From Blastomyces gilchristii SLH14081 (lineage: Eukaryota > Ascomycota > Eurotiomycetes > Onygenales > Ajellomycetaceae), in assembly GCF_000003855.2 (NCBI RefSeq), contig NW_003101679.1:3991393-4055392 (forward strand): 64,000 nucleotides of DNA, in the 5' to 3' direction. Made by a program: the position numbers and the translations under genes. The notes beneath the pieces were generated by a model. The model was not told the DNA's origin and searched no databases. It saw only the letters and a program-made list of their open reading frames with translations. Of the stretch, positions 33,463-44,028 are shown piece by piece. Each line of letters starts with the position of its first letter. The first letter of the stretch is position 1.

Positions 33463-35089
33463 TCACTCCTTTTTAGAACCGCTAGGTGCGTCTTCTTTCG
33501 TCTCCTGCTTAGCGGAAGCGTACTTCTGTTGTTTCTCTCTTACATACCGCCATCCTTTTCCAAGGCCAGCGGTGAATAGGCTCTTTACGCTCTGGCTCAT
33601 ACTCGGCCACGCTATTGTCTTCCTGATCGATTTAGTTGCTTCGTCTTTGAGATGTTCGTCGGCAGCAATTCTTTGCTCGAATGTGCCTCCTACTCGACGA
33701 TGAACTCGTTCCGGGTCTTCGTCGTTATTTTTCTCCATCATGTTATCAAATTCCACTCTCGGAATTTGGTATCTTGACTGGAATTGGAAGTAAAGCTTCT
33801 CGCGGAAGGACTGGGGTAGTCTCCGAACCATATTTCCTCGTTTTAACGGATCCATATCTTGGGCTAGCCGAGCGTCGACCTCTGGGTTATCTACCCAATC
33901 TAGGCTGCTGCATTGCGGGTCATTGAAAGCAACATTTGGCAATGTTTCGATCAAGGGTGCGTATAGACGGCGAAAATTGGTCATCTGCGAGGATACAATG
34001 TTGTTAACCTTACGCGGATCCTCTGTGGCAAAAGACATCCGAGGGTCGCCCATATAACTAATGCCAGCGATAGTGCTATACAGCTGTTGCTCGGTAAATG
34101 TCGGTGGTAGTAATAGCAATGCCACGCGGACGGCTGAAAGAAGGTTCACTTGGTTCGCAAGACGGACTTTCGGGTGGTCCCTAAGGATTTTCACCGGCTT
34201 CTGAAGTCGTCCCGCAAGGTAAAGTGAGTCCCAGTCACTAAGATCTTTACAAAGTGTGTCAATATTAACAACCCCATATTTTATAAGGGTTCCATTCACG
34301 GTGACATAGGGATTGAAGTAAACGCCGGCTCCCCATCTTTCCTGGATCTGGGAAACAATATATGAGCCTAGCGATCCTAGACCAGAATAGTGGTCACGAT
34401 GTTGGTTCAAGTTGAGCGCGTGCCAATGTTGGCTGTAAGAGACCCCAAATATAAAATCAATCATCTTTCCACTGTTCCCCTGGCCTGTTTGAATGGCTTG
34501 TGGAGCGGCCGGATGGGAACTTTCGGCTGGAAAGGCAGATCTGTTAGACTGCGGAAATACACCTGAACCGTAGGCGAACGCATATCGGATTGGAGCTTTG
34601 AATTGCCACAAAATCTGTCGTAGGGCCTCTTTAAACTCCTCATTGATAATCATGTGTTGATTCACTCCAAAGTTTTTTGAAGGTAGCTCCGAAAATGTCG
34701 AGATGGTGAAGTCCGGATTGTCGTACCACTGCGTGCCTGACTCGGATGATGGAATCGATTGTCCGGAGTTTGATGCGGCCGGAGAAGCATCCGATCGAGA
34801 ATTTACATTTTTATGGCCGGCAATATTGAATCCAGGAGGAGGCCCGCTATCCCGATGCTGCGGGCCAGGAGATGGCTCGGTGGAGAGGAGCCGGTAACAT
34901 CTGGGGCTGTTCTTGGGAAAAGACGGAAGAGGTGGGATGAAGATGTGAAGATGAGACGACGCCGCTAGTCGTGACCGTATCGGGGAGAACTAATAATGAG
35001 CAGTTGAAGAGTTAGTTTTTGTAATATTAACAATTCTAAAGGTGTTCTGGTGGGGGACTGGTTTGTACCGGAAGATGGGATGTGGCCAT
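33463..35089 (-). CDS. TAM41: Mitochondrial CDP-diacylglycerol synthase Tam41/Mmp37
   Basis: Makes CDP-diacylglycerol for cardiolipin synthesis on the matrix side of the inner mitochondrial membrane. Two exons on the minus strand: 35089-35069 (MATSHLP) and 34989-33463; 515 residues. The N-terminus after splicing (FSPIRSRLAASSHL, LPSFPKNSPRCYRLL) is Arg/Ser-rich and lacks acidic residues, as expected of a presequence. The nucleotidyltransferase signature follows: FAYGSGVF, then MIDFIFGVSYSQHWH with the catalytic Asp. Downstream are LNQHRDHYSGLGSLGS, YVTVNGTLIKYGVV, WDSLYLAGRLQKPVKI, and SYMGDPRMSFATEDPRKV. The ATG at 34665 is internal: conserved STFSELPSKNFGVNQH lies upstream of it. It diverges from BIR1. 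Confidence 0.92.
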
Positions 35090-35529
35090 GTTGGAGGGAC
35101 TATGGGGGACAGCAGAAGCTGCAACAGGTCAAGCTAAGAGGTACCATGGGTCTTCAAACAACTTCACCAAGCCCTGGTTGATACAACAAGGGGAATATAA
35201 AAACTGCCAAAGAGGGCTGTGATACGATTTCGTCCATGAAGGAGAACGGGAAACCGGCGGACTAAAATGCCTCTGGGTTTCGGCCGACGTCAACGCTCGC
35301 TGATATAATCAAGCGGGTCACATGACCAGTCGTCATCACCTGACCAGACCGCGTCGGCGCGACAAAACAACATCCCAAACAAATCATTGAGCAGGTGAGT
35401 AAACAAACCAGCTCCTATATATATATATTGCGGCCCCAACATCGCCATTTACAAACTCTAGATAGATCAATCTCGAATATAATTGAATACCCCCATGTTT
35501 ACCTAATTGAAAGGCAAATAAATTTCGCT
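35090..35529. promoter_or_regulatory. Divergent promoter region between TAM41 and BIR1
   Basis: 440 bp between start codons. A short ATATATATAT stretch (about 35418-35428) lies about 100 nt upstream of the BIR1 ATG and may act as its TATA region; this is a guess from position. Confidence 0.45.
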
Positions 35530-38211
35530 ATGATTGCAATCGGCATGGAGACTGTCGCTGCCCGGCTTGCCACCTTTTATTCTTCTGCACCAAAAGGTAA
35601 AAGAACATCAAATACAAAGGCTACAACGCACATTAGCTGGCCTCATGATAGACCATCGCCTGAAGAGGTGTGTATTAACGGCAATTTATGTTCCACAATG
35701 ATCCCCTTGCGTCCCAATTAACTGACACCCAAATTCCAGCTTGCACATGCCGGATTTTACTTTAAGCCCACTCCTCTTAGCCCGGATAATGCTGCTTGTT
35801 TCCTTTGCGAGAGAGCCCTAGATGGTTGGGAAGAGGACGACGACCCGGTTACTGAGCACCTGAGACACTCGAGCGAATGTGGATGGGCAATTATGATGGA
35901 TATTGTACGCCGATCTTCGAACCCAGCAGAAATAGAAGACCCTACAAACGCCAGAATCGCCGAGGCAAGGAGAGCAACTTTTGCGTCTATGTGGCCTCAC
36001 GATGGGAAAAGGGGTTGGGTATGCAAAACGGAAAAGGTGAGCACCTACCTAGAGCGGGACTTTGGGTTTGTAGTTGCTAACAAGGTTTTGTTCCCACAGA
36101 TGGTCGAAGCAGGCTGGTATTACTGCGCCCATGAAGAGAGTGAGGATTTTGTAAGCTGCGCTTATTGCAATCTGTCACTGGATGGCTGGGAGCCAAAAGA
36201 TGATCCTTTGTGAGCAAATCATGACCTGACTGCACATGCCTTGATTGGCTAACGATGGAATAGTGAGGAGCATTATCGCAGATCTTCAGATTGTTCATTT
36301 TTTCATTTTGCACTGAATAATCCGGCAAAACCAACCCGTGGAAAGAAGACTCGATCATCAAAAGCATCGCGCCTATCAACACAATCCGTCGCTACAACCG
36401 TATCTGAAGCTCCTGAGGCTGATTTTGATGACGAAATGGATCACAGCACCCTGTCCAATTCAACCAATAGAACGTCAAAAACGACAAGAAAGACAACGAA
36501 ATCGAAAGGGAAGAAAGCAAAGTCCAAGAAGGGAGATCCGGTTGAAGTAAGTAGCCAAGTAGATATCGAGAGTAACAATGGTGATGTCCCAGAAACATCC
36601 CGGCCGAAGAGAACAACAAGGGGGAGAAAGAGAAATAGTGAGGCAATGAACGGTGACGATGTGCAAAATGAAAAGGGCGATGTGGTTGGATCAGCACCAC
36701 CTGCTAAACGACGGGCGGCGAGGTCGGAAAATACTGCGGCGAATCGTGCTGCGGAATTGGCACTCGCCGATGACCAGCCTGTGCATGTGGAGGAACAACC
36801 CCCACGAAAACCACAAAAATCGAAGCGAGCTTCTTCAACGACACGGAAACAATCTACAGCTTCCAAAGCCTCCTTAAGATCAAGGATTCCCGATGATGAC
36901 GAGATTGACGCCCAATTAGAGGCGGACCTCGCCGCGGACATCGAAGCTGATGCAAGAGCAGTATCTGAGCAATATCAAGCGCACGAACTCCCCGCGAGGA
37001 CGAGGTATGTTTCAACCGTATCAGTTGCGAACGCTCAGCCGCCGGCACCGACAGTTATTAGCACAAGCGATCTTGAAGAGGAGCCGAATACTCATACCCA
37101 GAAAGCTCAACGAAAAAGGAATGTGGGCAAGAAGAAGCTCGCATCAAAGAAAAGTTCTAGCGTTCACAGTGAACAAGAACCTGCCAAGGTAGCGATTGAT
37201 GAAGCTGAGAGTGTTAAACCCAACCCTGGAGCGGAGATCATAGACGGTGGCGTAGACGAGAAGATGGGAAACAATTTGGAGATGAAAGATGCAGTTATTC
37301 CTAAAGGTCAGGAGGACGAGCCCCTTGGAAACTCCCAGCCGAAACCTCCCCGTAGAAAACCTGGACGACCGAAGGGCTCTACCGGCAATTCGAAGAAGTC
37401 AAAGCAGCAACCGCCAAATGAGATTGGAGTTCCGGAGGAGGCTGCTCCTACCCCATCCGATCTCCACACATCGCCAATCCAGAACAAAATAAGGACTGCT
37501 GCTCACAGTAAAGAGCTTAAGATGACGAGTACAAGCTCCAGTGACAAAGAAACAAAGGTAGACCCAGAAATCCAAAAGTCGACCAATCTACCGCGGAAGG
37601 TTGCCTTTAGAGCATCTGGAAATATTGATACTTCATCAAAATGGAATGGTGCCCGGCAACGCTTGAATAGCCCAGGAATGTTTGAGCGCGCATCAGACCG
37701 GATAGTGCAGGCTTCACACAATCCAATATCGCCTAATGCACGAGTCCATGAGTCCACGCCGTCGCCATCACCACAATCGTCTGACGCAGAAAACCGGCCA
37801 CCATCAAGCCGACCATCTAATACCCGACCCACCTCATCTTCTGCTTCCAAGCCTCACACAGCTTTTGTTGTGCCCCTTGCAACAAGCACACCTGCCACTT
37901 CACCATCAAAAATACATGCCCATTCTGGTCAGCTAATGACTTCCCACCCATGGAGTCCCGTTGATCCAGAAGAGATTTTCCTCCCAGATTCGATGAGTAA
38001 AGAGAATGTGAATATCAATGATATACTTCACGCTGTTAAAGGGGACCTGACAAGTCTAGAGAAAAATATGACCGTGGAAGAATGGATTATGTGGAATGCG
38101 AAGAATGGGGAAACTAAGTTGAGAAGCGAATGTGAACGATTGGTTGGCATTTTTGAGAGAGAAGGGGGGAAAGCCATGATGGCCCTTGAAGGGATCGAAT
38201 GTACTGAATGA
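35530..38211 (+). CDS. BIR1: BIR-domain chromosomal passenger protein (survivin/Bir1)
   Basis: Four exons: 35530-35667, 35740-36036, 36100-36209 and 36264-38211; 830 residues (an in-frame ATG at 35545 would remove five). Two complete BIR zinc-binding domains. BIR1 has C-x2-C-x16-H-x6-C in CFLCERALDGW...EHLRHSSEC. BIR2 has the same spacing, CAYCNLSLDGW...EEHYRRSSDC, rebuilt across an intron. The long C-terminal region is disordered and Lys/Ser/Pro-rich, with a canonical AT-hook (KPGRPKGS, coded near 37350-37380). It ends in a conserved coiled segment with VEEWIMWNAKNGETKLRSECE. Bir1 works with Aurora kinase and INCENP at centromeres. Gene converges on SNU23. Confidence 0.92.
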
Positions 38212-38493
38212 GTTCAATGATAATCAATTCGACGTTTTTCGGGGCTTATTGGTTGGCGGAAATGCTGTGCGAATTGCTGTCATACACCGCGTTTTGTTTT
38301 CAGTTCATTTCCAAGCAGAGCGTCATAGAGCTTTATTTGTTCTTTTATTTTCCCCTCCTTTTACCTCGGGACAAATGTCTCTATACATAGCACGGAAAGA
38401 TAGGCAACCATAACGCCGGGGTATATAATAAGTGCGTTCAAGAAATCCCAGTCCTAGAAGGTGAAAAAGATACATACTTTCATCACTCCATAT

Positions 38494-39144
38494 TTACGAA
38501 ATAATTCCGAGCCTCCCCTCCCAGCTATCCTCCTGTTTCACTCCCCCTTTTCTCCGCTTCTCATTTCTTTTCCTTCGCTGCTCCTCCCTCTCCCTCGCCT
38601 CTTCCTCCTCCCTCGTCTTCAACCTCTCCCCAAGATCCAGCTGGCCCGCCTTCCGCTCCTCCTCCTCCTGCACCCTCCTTTTATGCGACAGCCACCTCAG
38701 CCTCTGCCGCACGTCTTCCAAAGTAGCTACAACGACCTCCCCGCTCTGACCCGTCGCAATCAAGTGCTGCTTGCTATTCAAATGCTCGACAAATTGGATA
38801 TTATCTTTGTAGGTCAGGTTACACTCGGGGCAATAGAACCCTGCCCCGCGGCCTCTTTTGCCGACAGCGGACCCTGCGGGGATAATGGTGGTCTTGCCAA
38901 CCATTGACGCGACATTTAGTCGCTCAGATCGGGAGCTTGTGGCTTCGAGAGTGCTAAAGTCGACGGGCGCATGGTATTTCTTGCCAGCTAGTTTCGCCTC
39001 GTAGCGTGCTTTGGACTCTACTTTCGACTTGGCTTCTTCGGCAGCAGCCTTTCTGGAATATTCTTCCCGATCCCATGTTTTGCGGAAGGAAGTGTCTGAG
39101 GAAGGCGTTCCGTATGCGGACGCTCTCTTGGGAGGGTCAGACAT
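38494..39144 (-). CDS. SNU23: U4/U6.U5 tri-snRNP zinc-finger protein Snu23 (ZMAT2-like)
   Basis: Single exon, 216 residues, starting MSDPPKRASAYG at 39144. The open frame extends 27 codons further upstream, but that part is not family-like. One matrin-type C2H2 finger: FYCPECNLTYKDNIQFVEHLNSKQH. It is preceded by the conserved TSFRKTWDREEYSRKA and HAPVDFSTLEATSSRSERL blocks and followed by the VRQRLRWLSHKRRVQEEEE helix. The tail is a charged Arg/Glu coiled region. Snu23 joins the spliceosomal B complex near the 5' splice site. The 3' end faces that of BIR1, about 280 bp apart. Confidence 0.92.
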   Translation of the reverse strand: MSDPPKRASAYGTPSSDTSFRKTWDREEYSRKAAAEEAKSKVESKARYEAKLAGKKYHAPVDFSTLEATSSRSERLNVASMVGKTTIIPAGSAVGKRGRGAGFYCPECNLTYKDNIQFVEHLNSKQHLIATGQSGEVVVATLEDVRQRLRWLSHKRRVQEEEERKAGQLDLGERLKTREEEEAREREEQRRKRNEKRRKGGVKQEDSWEGRLGIIS

Positions 39145-39905
39145 GCTGTGGCAATTAAAAGGGAGCTGGAAGCTAAGGCTGGGTATGCTTCTGGAATAGT
39201 GATTATTTGGTTTTTCAGGCCTCAATAGGCACCTATGATTTTGGAGGCCCTTTGAATTTCAACAAATATTTCAGGATGGTAGTGATTTCTGTAGATCTTG
39301 TTGAGGTATGATGATGATGTATCGAGCCCGTGCAGATTTGTTAGAAGCTATCCATGGATCAAATCAACAATCACGTGATTTTGTTCTTCGCCCTTTGGTT
39401 TTCAACCACCAATGAGGCTTAGAACTTAGGGGTAAAGCCTCGCGCAAAAAAGCTTTAACCAAGCCACTACTCGTATATAATATGAGTTCTTAGCGATGAC
39501 AGGGAGCCCTAGAAGCCCCAGTCGAAATATCCCTGCGTGGTAACCTGCCCTTTTGATGAGGTGGGTGCGAATGACCCTTATGCCATTTACGTATCAACCT
39601 CCCGATATCAACGCCAGCTGTCCGCAATATGATAACACCGCTAAATCCGGTCCATAATTCTGCAGGCTGAAGACCTGCCTGGTCCCATTGTACTACGAAG
39701 CTTCTAATTGGAGTGCCTAATTTGGGTTCCCAAGCCAGCCGTTGACAAAGCCACGATGCATCAATGACAGGCAGCAAAATATCCAGCCTATGCAGGATAT
39801 AAGCTATCCAGTGTTCGCAATTTACAATTCATGTTTTAATTTCAAGAATTCGAAACCCCTAGCTGTACGGAGAGTATCGCCCGTACCTGATATTATTACC
39901 TGAAA
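39145..39905. other. Intergenic region
   Basis: 760 bp. A minus-strand frame at 39490-39777 (95 codons) resembles nothing I know and is left out. Confidence 0.4.
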
Positions 39906-40496
39906 ATGATTCACCACATGAACGAAATGTCGTCCTCAACGAGATCGCCTTTCATGGATCTACCAACTGAACTTCATGCACATATCGCATCATATCTATC
40001 CTACCCGGACGCATTGGCACTAAAACATACAAACAGATACTTCTACGCTCTTGTTCAAACAGGCCTTGTGCTTAAAGTCAACTGGATACTTGAGCGTTGT
40101 CGGCTCAAACTTCGGGTCCCATTCAAGAGTTGCGAGCTTCGCACAGATCAGACATTTTGCAATGCGGAGATTCGAGAGATTATGGAGAAACGACGGCGAC
40201 ATCAGGAATGTAAACCAGGCTCCAGGGGGTGCTTGGTTGTGGAGGGCTCGAGCTGTGGTGGACGGACTCCTTTCTGGTTACTGGGCAGTCGCGAACTTTT
40301 CTGGGGGCGAAAGGAAGTTAAGCTCGATTATTTTGGTGAGATTCCTCCGTTTTCATGGCCAGGACCGATGCTAATCTTTAAAACAGCTTTGATCATTGGA
40401 ATTCTTGTTTGCTTGATCGCCATAATATGTGTTCCGGTATCGAGGTACGGATTAGGCTTTTCTGGACTGAATCAGCATTCCGGCTTTCTGTGCTAA
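39906..40496 (+). CDS. F-box-like protein with a C-terminal hydrophobic segment
   Basis: Single open frame of 196 residues. An F-box begins at residue ~17: LPTELHAHIASYLSYPDALA, followed by LKHTNRYFYALV, the usual SKP1-binding helices. Then come features of a small fungal F-box family: a WILERCRLKL helix, an Asp-x-x-FC motif (RTDQTFCNAEI), an RRRHQEC motif and SRGCLVVEGSSCGG. The last 50 residues hold a probable membrane helix (LIIGILVCLIAIICVPV). In most relatives the cysteine-rich region ends the protein, so the hydrophobic end could be genuine anchoring or an unspliced extension. Function would be substrate recruitment to an SCF ubiquitin ligase; the substrate is unknown. Confidence 0.65.
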   Translation: MIHHMNEMSSSTRSPFMDLPTELHAHIASYLSYPDALALKHTNRYFYALVQTGLVLKVNWILERCRLKLRVPFKSCELRTDQTFCNAEIREIMEKRRRHQECKPGSRGCLVVEGSSCGGRTPFWLLGSRELFWGRKEVKLDYFGEIPPFSWPGPMLIFKTALIIGILVCLIAIICVPVSRYGLGFSGLNQHSGFLC

Positions 40497-41206
40497 GAAA
40501 TTCTAGGTTTTCCACTGGGAATTGATATTGGCTCGCGATCAATTCTACTGCACTGTCATACCATATATATCCGTATTGTTCCAGTTATCATCAAAATTCG
40601 GCATGGCTGCATAATAATTTCATTTAGATCCTTACGCTGCGTTTAAAGTTTTTCAGTTTACTATAATACCCCTATAATTGAAGCCAAGTGATACCACTCT
40701 TATTTATCCTTTTTGATCTGGTGGATTTGCCGTTTTAATTGAAAATTTTGTCCTAGTTGTCGAGAAGTCATCGTTCGCCATACGGCGGTCCAAGAGTTGG
40801 CGGTTCTTATCCTACTCGAAAAAGCATCATTCATCCAGTGGATAAATATGCTTTTTATTCCACCTAGGGAGCAGGAACCAAAAAAGGGCGGTTGCCTGAA
40901 TATATCGGTATCGAAGTTTCGAATTTTCAAACCGGAAAGTTTGGATTTAGAGGACCTGTTATGCCGAAAATTGTGAAGGCCGGACTGGAAGGTTGTGCCA
41001 AGATCTCGAACAACCAGATTCGCGGTCCGAGGTATTCTCACTTCACAACGGACGACGGGGCCCGAGATCGACCTGACTGACCGTATTTTGTACGACTTAC
41101 AAACATTCTGATATTGATTATTAAAAACCTATGGCGCCTCATCCTCTTCTGTCTTTTGGAAATTTATGACATTTACAAATCGCGCAACTCAGTTCGCTCT
41201 AGAACA
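40497..41206. other. Intergenic region
   Basis: 710 bp, promoter side of acetoacetyl-CoA synthetase. A 113-codon minus-strand frame at 40700-41041 shows no domain. Confidence 0.4.
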
Positions 41207-43475
41207 ATGCCAGCTGCCCAAGAAGCCGAAAAGCTGTGGGTTTCTCCGCATGCGGGCAAGTACCCCATTGACGATTATCGACGGCATGCCAATAGGAAGT
41301 TCTCCCTCAACTTGACGGACAACCACGAGCTACAACGCTGGAGCGTGACAAGGCCGCACGACTTTTGGATCGACTTATACAAATACATCGGTATTATTCC
41401 AGAGCTTCCGCCGCATATTACCCGTGCCTTCGACAATTCTTTGCCTCTGAGCGCCGTGCCAAGGTTTTTTGAGGGGGTTAACTTGAACTATACGGAAAAT
41501 GTTTTCTCTGGGAAAGATCCTAATGCAGTGGCCCTCATTGGTCTGCGAGAAGGAGATGGCCTGGACGGGGAGGTTGTGACATGGGCGCAATTGAAAGAGA
41601 GGGTGAGAGTTGTCAGAAGTGCGTTGATTCGAAATGGCATCAAAGAAGGCGATCGCGTTGGTGCCTTGGTGTCTACGTCAATCTGGGCTGTCGTCCTCCT
41701 CCTTGCGTCAGCGTCTATGGGTGCAATTTATTCTTCGATTTCTCCTGATATGGGTGTAGAAGTATGGTTTTACTACATACATTGCATTTTTTTTATAGCA
41801 ACGGGTTCTGACTTTGTGATTTAGGGATGCGTGACACGGCTACAGCAAATACAGCCAGCCGTAGTTTTTGCCGATAGTGATATGACTTACAAGGGAAAGA
41901 AGAGTTCTCTGGATTCAAAAATGGAAGCAATCATGGATAAATTATCCAAGTTCACGAAGATCTTTGTCATTCCGACTACGACTCAAAGCCGACCCAAATT
42001 TCCGTTGATCGCGGAGTTTCTTTCCAAAGGGTTCGACTCCGATGCTCTGGAGTACACTCGTGTCCCGTTTTCCCACCCCCTTTATATCTTGTACTCGAGT
42101 GGTACTTCTGGACCTCCGAAGTGTTTAGTTCATCAACATGGTGTTATTCTCCAGCTGAAAAAGATTTCGTTGCTGCACAACTCCCTTGGCCCAAAAGATA
42201 TTGTCTTTCAATATTCGAGTACCTCCTGGGTCCTTTTCAATATCATGAACGGACATCTTGCAGTTGGTGCCACCACAATCTGTTACGATGGATCTCCCCT
42301 CTGGCCGGACGCTACAGCCACGCTTAAGATACTCGAGAGATTTAGGTGTGCTCATCCTGTTCCACGTCTAAGTAATAACATTCAATGGCCAACAATGTGC
42401 TGCCAGGGTGACATATTGGGGAACTTCTCCGCGATATCTCCTCGAACTTGAGGCTTCCAAGCTCGTTCCTCGGGATTCGTATGATCTCAGCGCCCTCAAG
42501 ATGGTCACCACAACAGGCGCAACACTCACGGCGGACCAATACCGATGGTTTTACCGAGCATTTCCTTACATACACCTGAGTAGTGTGGCAGGAGGGACAG
42601 ATATCGCCTCGTCATGTACGTTTAATCCCCAAAATCTATCTACTATTGTATTAACTGGCGAATTGTAGGGCTGGCATCTGACCCCTCCAGCCCCGTACAT
42701 GCCGGAGAGATGCAAATTTTTGCTCTGGGAATGGATGTGGATGTCGCAGACCCTATGACGGGAGAGTCGATAAAACATGTGCGTATAGGAGCATTATCTA
42801 CTCATTATAAGATCCCAGCTAATGGCGGCAATAGACCGGCGAGTCAGGAGAATTGATTTGCCGCACCCCCTTCCCGTCAATGCCAGTGTATTTCTGGGGG
42901 GACAAGGACAACAAAAAATATATATCTTCCTATTTCGAACGATTTGATAATATTTGTGTCTGGGCCCAGCATGATTGGATTAGCGTTAACCCAGCCACTG
43001 GAGGATCCGTCATTCATGGACGAAGGTGCGAAAGAGTTGCAATCCCAAGAACCCTTGTCTCTGCTCCAGACCTCAGTTTTCTATCTGAGTGAGCCCGCCA
43101 CCATTTAATTAACCCAACTAAATATCTTCGAATAGTGACGGCGTCTTAAACCCCTCCGGTATCAGATTCGGTAGCGCAGAAATCTACACAATATCCGAAG
43201 GACCTAAATTCAACTCCGAAATAGAAGATACGCTGTGCATCGGCCGCCGGCGCGGACAAGACAAGGACGAAGTCGTATTCCTTTTTGTCAAGATGCGGAA
43301 CAACAAACCCTTCACTTCTGCCCTTGAACAACGCCTCCGGGCTGAAATCCGCTCTGGCCTTTCTCCACTCCACGTTCCGAAATTTATTATTGAAACACCG
43401 GAGATCCCTGTGACGATCAATGGGAAAAAGGTTGAGATTGCCGTTAAGCGGATCATTAGTGGTGATACGGTCTAG
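41207..43475 (+). CDS. Acetoacetyl-CoA synthetase, ended early by a TAG
   Basis: ANL-superfamily ligase activating acetoacetate with ATP and CoA. Six exons: 41207-41761, 41825-42345, 42407-42615, 42669-42778, 42835-43025 and 43136-43475; 641 residues. All five junctions restore codons. Landmarks: N-terminal ACAS-N region with LQRWSVTRPHDFWIDLY and LNYTENVF; the P-loop-like YILYSSGTSGPPKCLVHQHG; YWGTSPRYLLELE; SSVAGGTDIASSW; and C-terminal HGRSDGVLNPSGIRFGSAEIY followed by PVTINGKKVEIAVKRIISG with the catalytic lysine. The frame then meets TAG at 43473-43475. The same frame continues open for 28 codons (VSSTVANPQSLKYFEQF) to TGA at 43560-43562, and those residues match the usual end of the family. 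So the protein is shortened by about 28 residues, past the catalytic lysine. Confidence 0.88.
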
Positions 43476-44028
43476 GTTAGCTCGACCGTTGCGAACCCTC
43501 AAAGTTTGAAGTACTTTGAGCAGTTCGTTCATATAGAGGCGCGACCAAGAGCAAGGCTGTGACCAGGGATTTTGCCAGGTGTTGGGCTATTTTGTAAGAT
43601 GGAGCTGCAGCTTCCATATAGGCTATTTCAATGAAAAATATTCCTCTCAGGGAGCGTCCATTTGATATATAGAAACACACGAAACGCAAACTAGCTTACT
43701 TGAGGGCGTAACGCCAGTGTCAGCCTAGACTCGCTTAGCTCCGTGCTCATCCTCCATAAATACGGTATATAGATCCCCAGAATAGCTCCCCCGCTTCCCC
43801 ACAGATGCTTTGAGTTGTTCAACCCCACTTCCCCATAACCCCCAAACGGCAGCAGCCGAGGGAGGTAAACGGTAGAAGCAGGAGGGGTGCAAAGTGACCC
43901 TTTATACGAGGGCGTTGTTAAATATGATTCTTTTATTCCCGAAAGATCTTGTAATCAAGCCTTGCCTCTGAAAAACGATACCAAGTCCCTGTCATCTTGA
44001 ACCTCAAACTGCCCTCTTTTTGCTAACG
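43476..44028. other. Spacer between acetoacetyl-CoA synthetase and amidase
   Basis: 553 bp. The first 87 nt are the former C-terminal coding end of the synthetase; the rest is the amidase promoter. Confidence 0.5.

Noticed and set aside
33463..34665. TAM41 start at 34665 (MNQHM)
   Set aside because: Conserved SELPSKNFGV sequence and a presequence lie upstream in the same frame and in a spliced first exon.
39490..39777. 95-codon minus-strand frame
   Set aside because: No recognised family; looks like chance openness.
40700..41041. 113-codon minus-strand frame upstream of acetoacetyl-CoA synthetase
   Set aside because: No homology and lies in the presumed promoter region.
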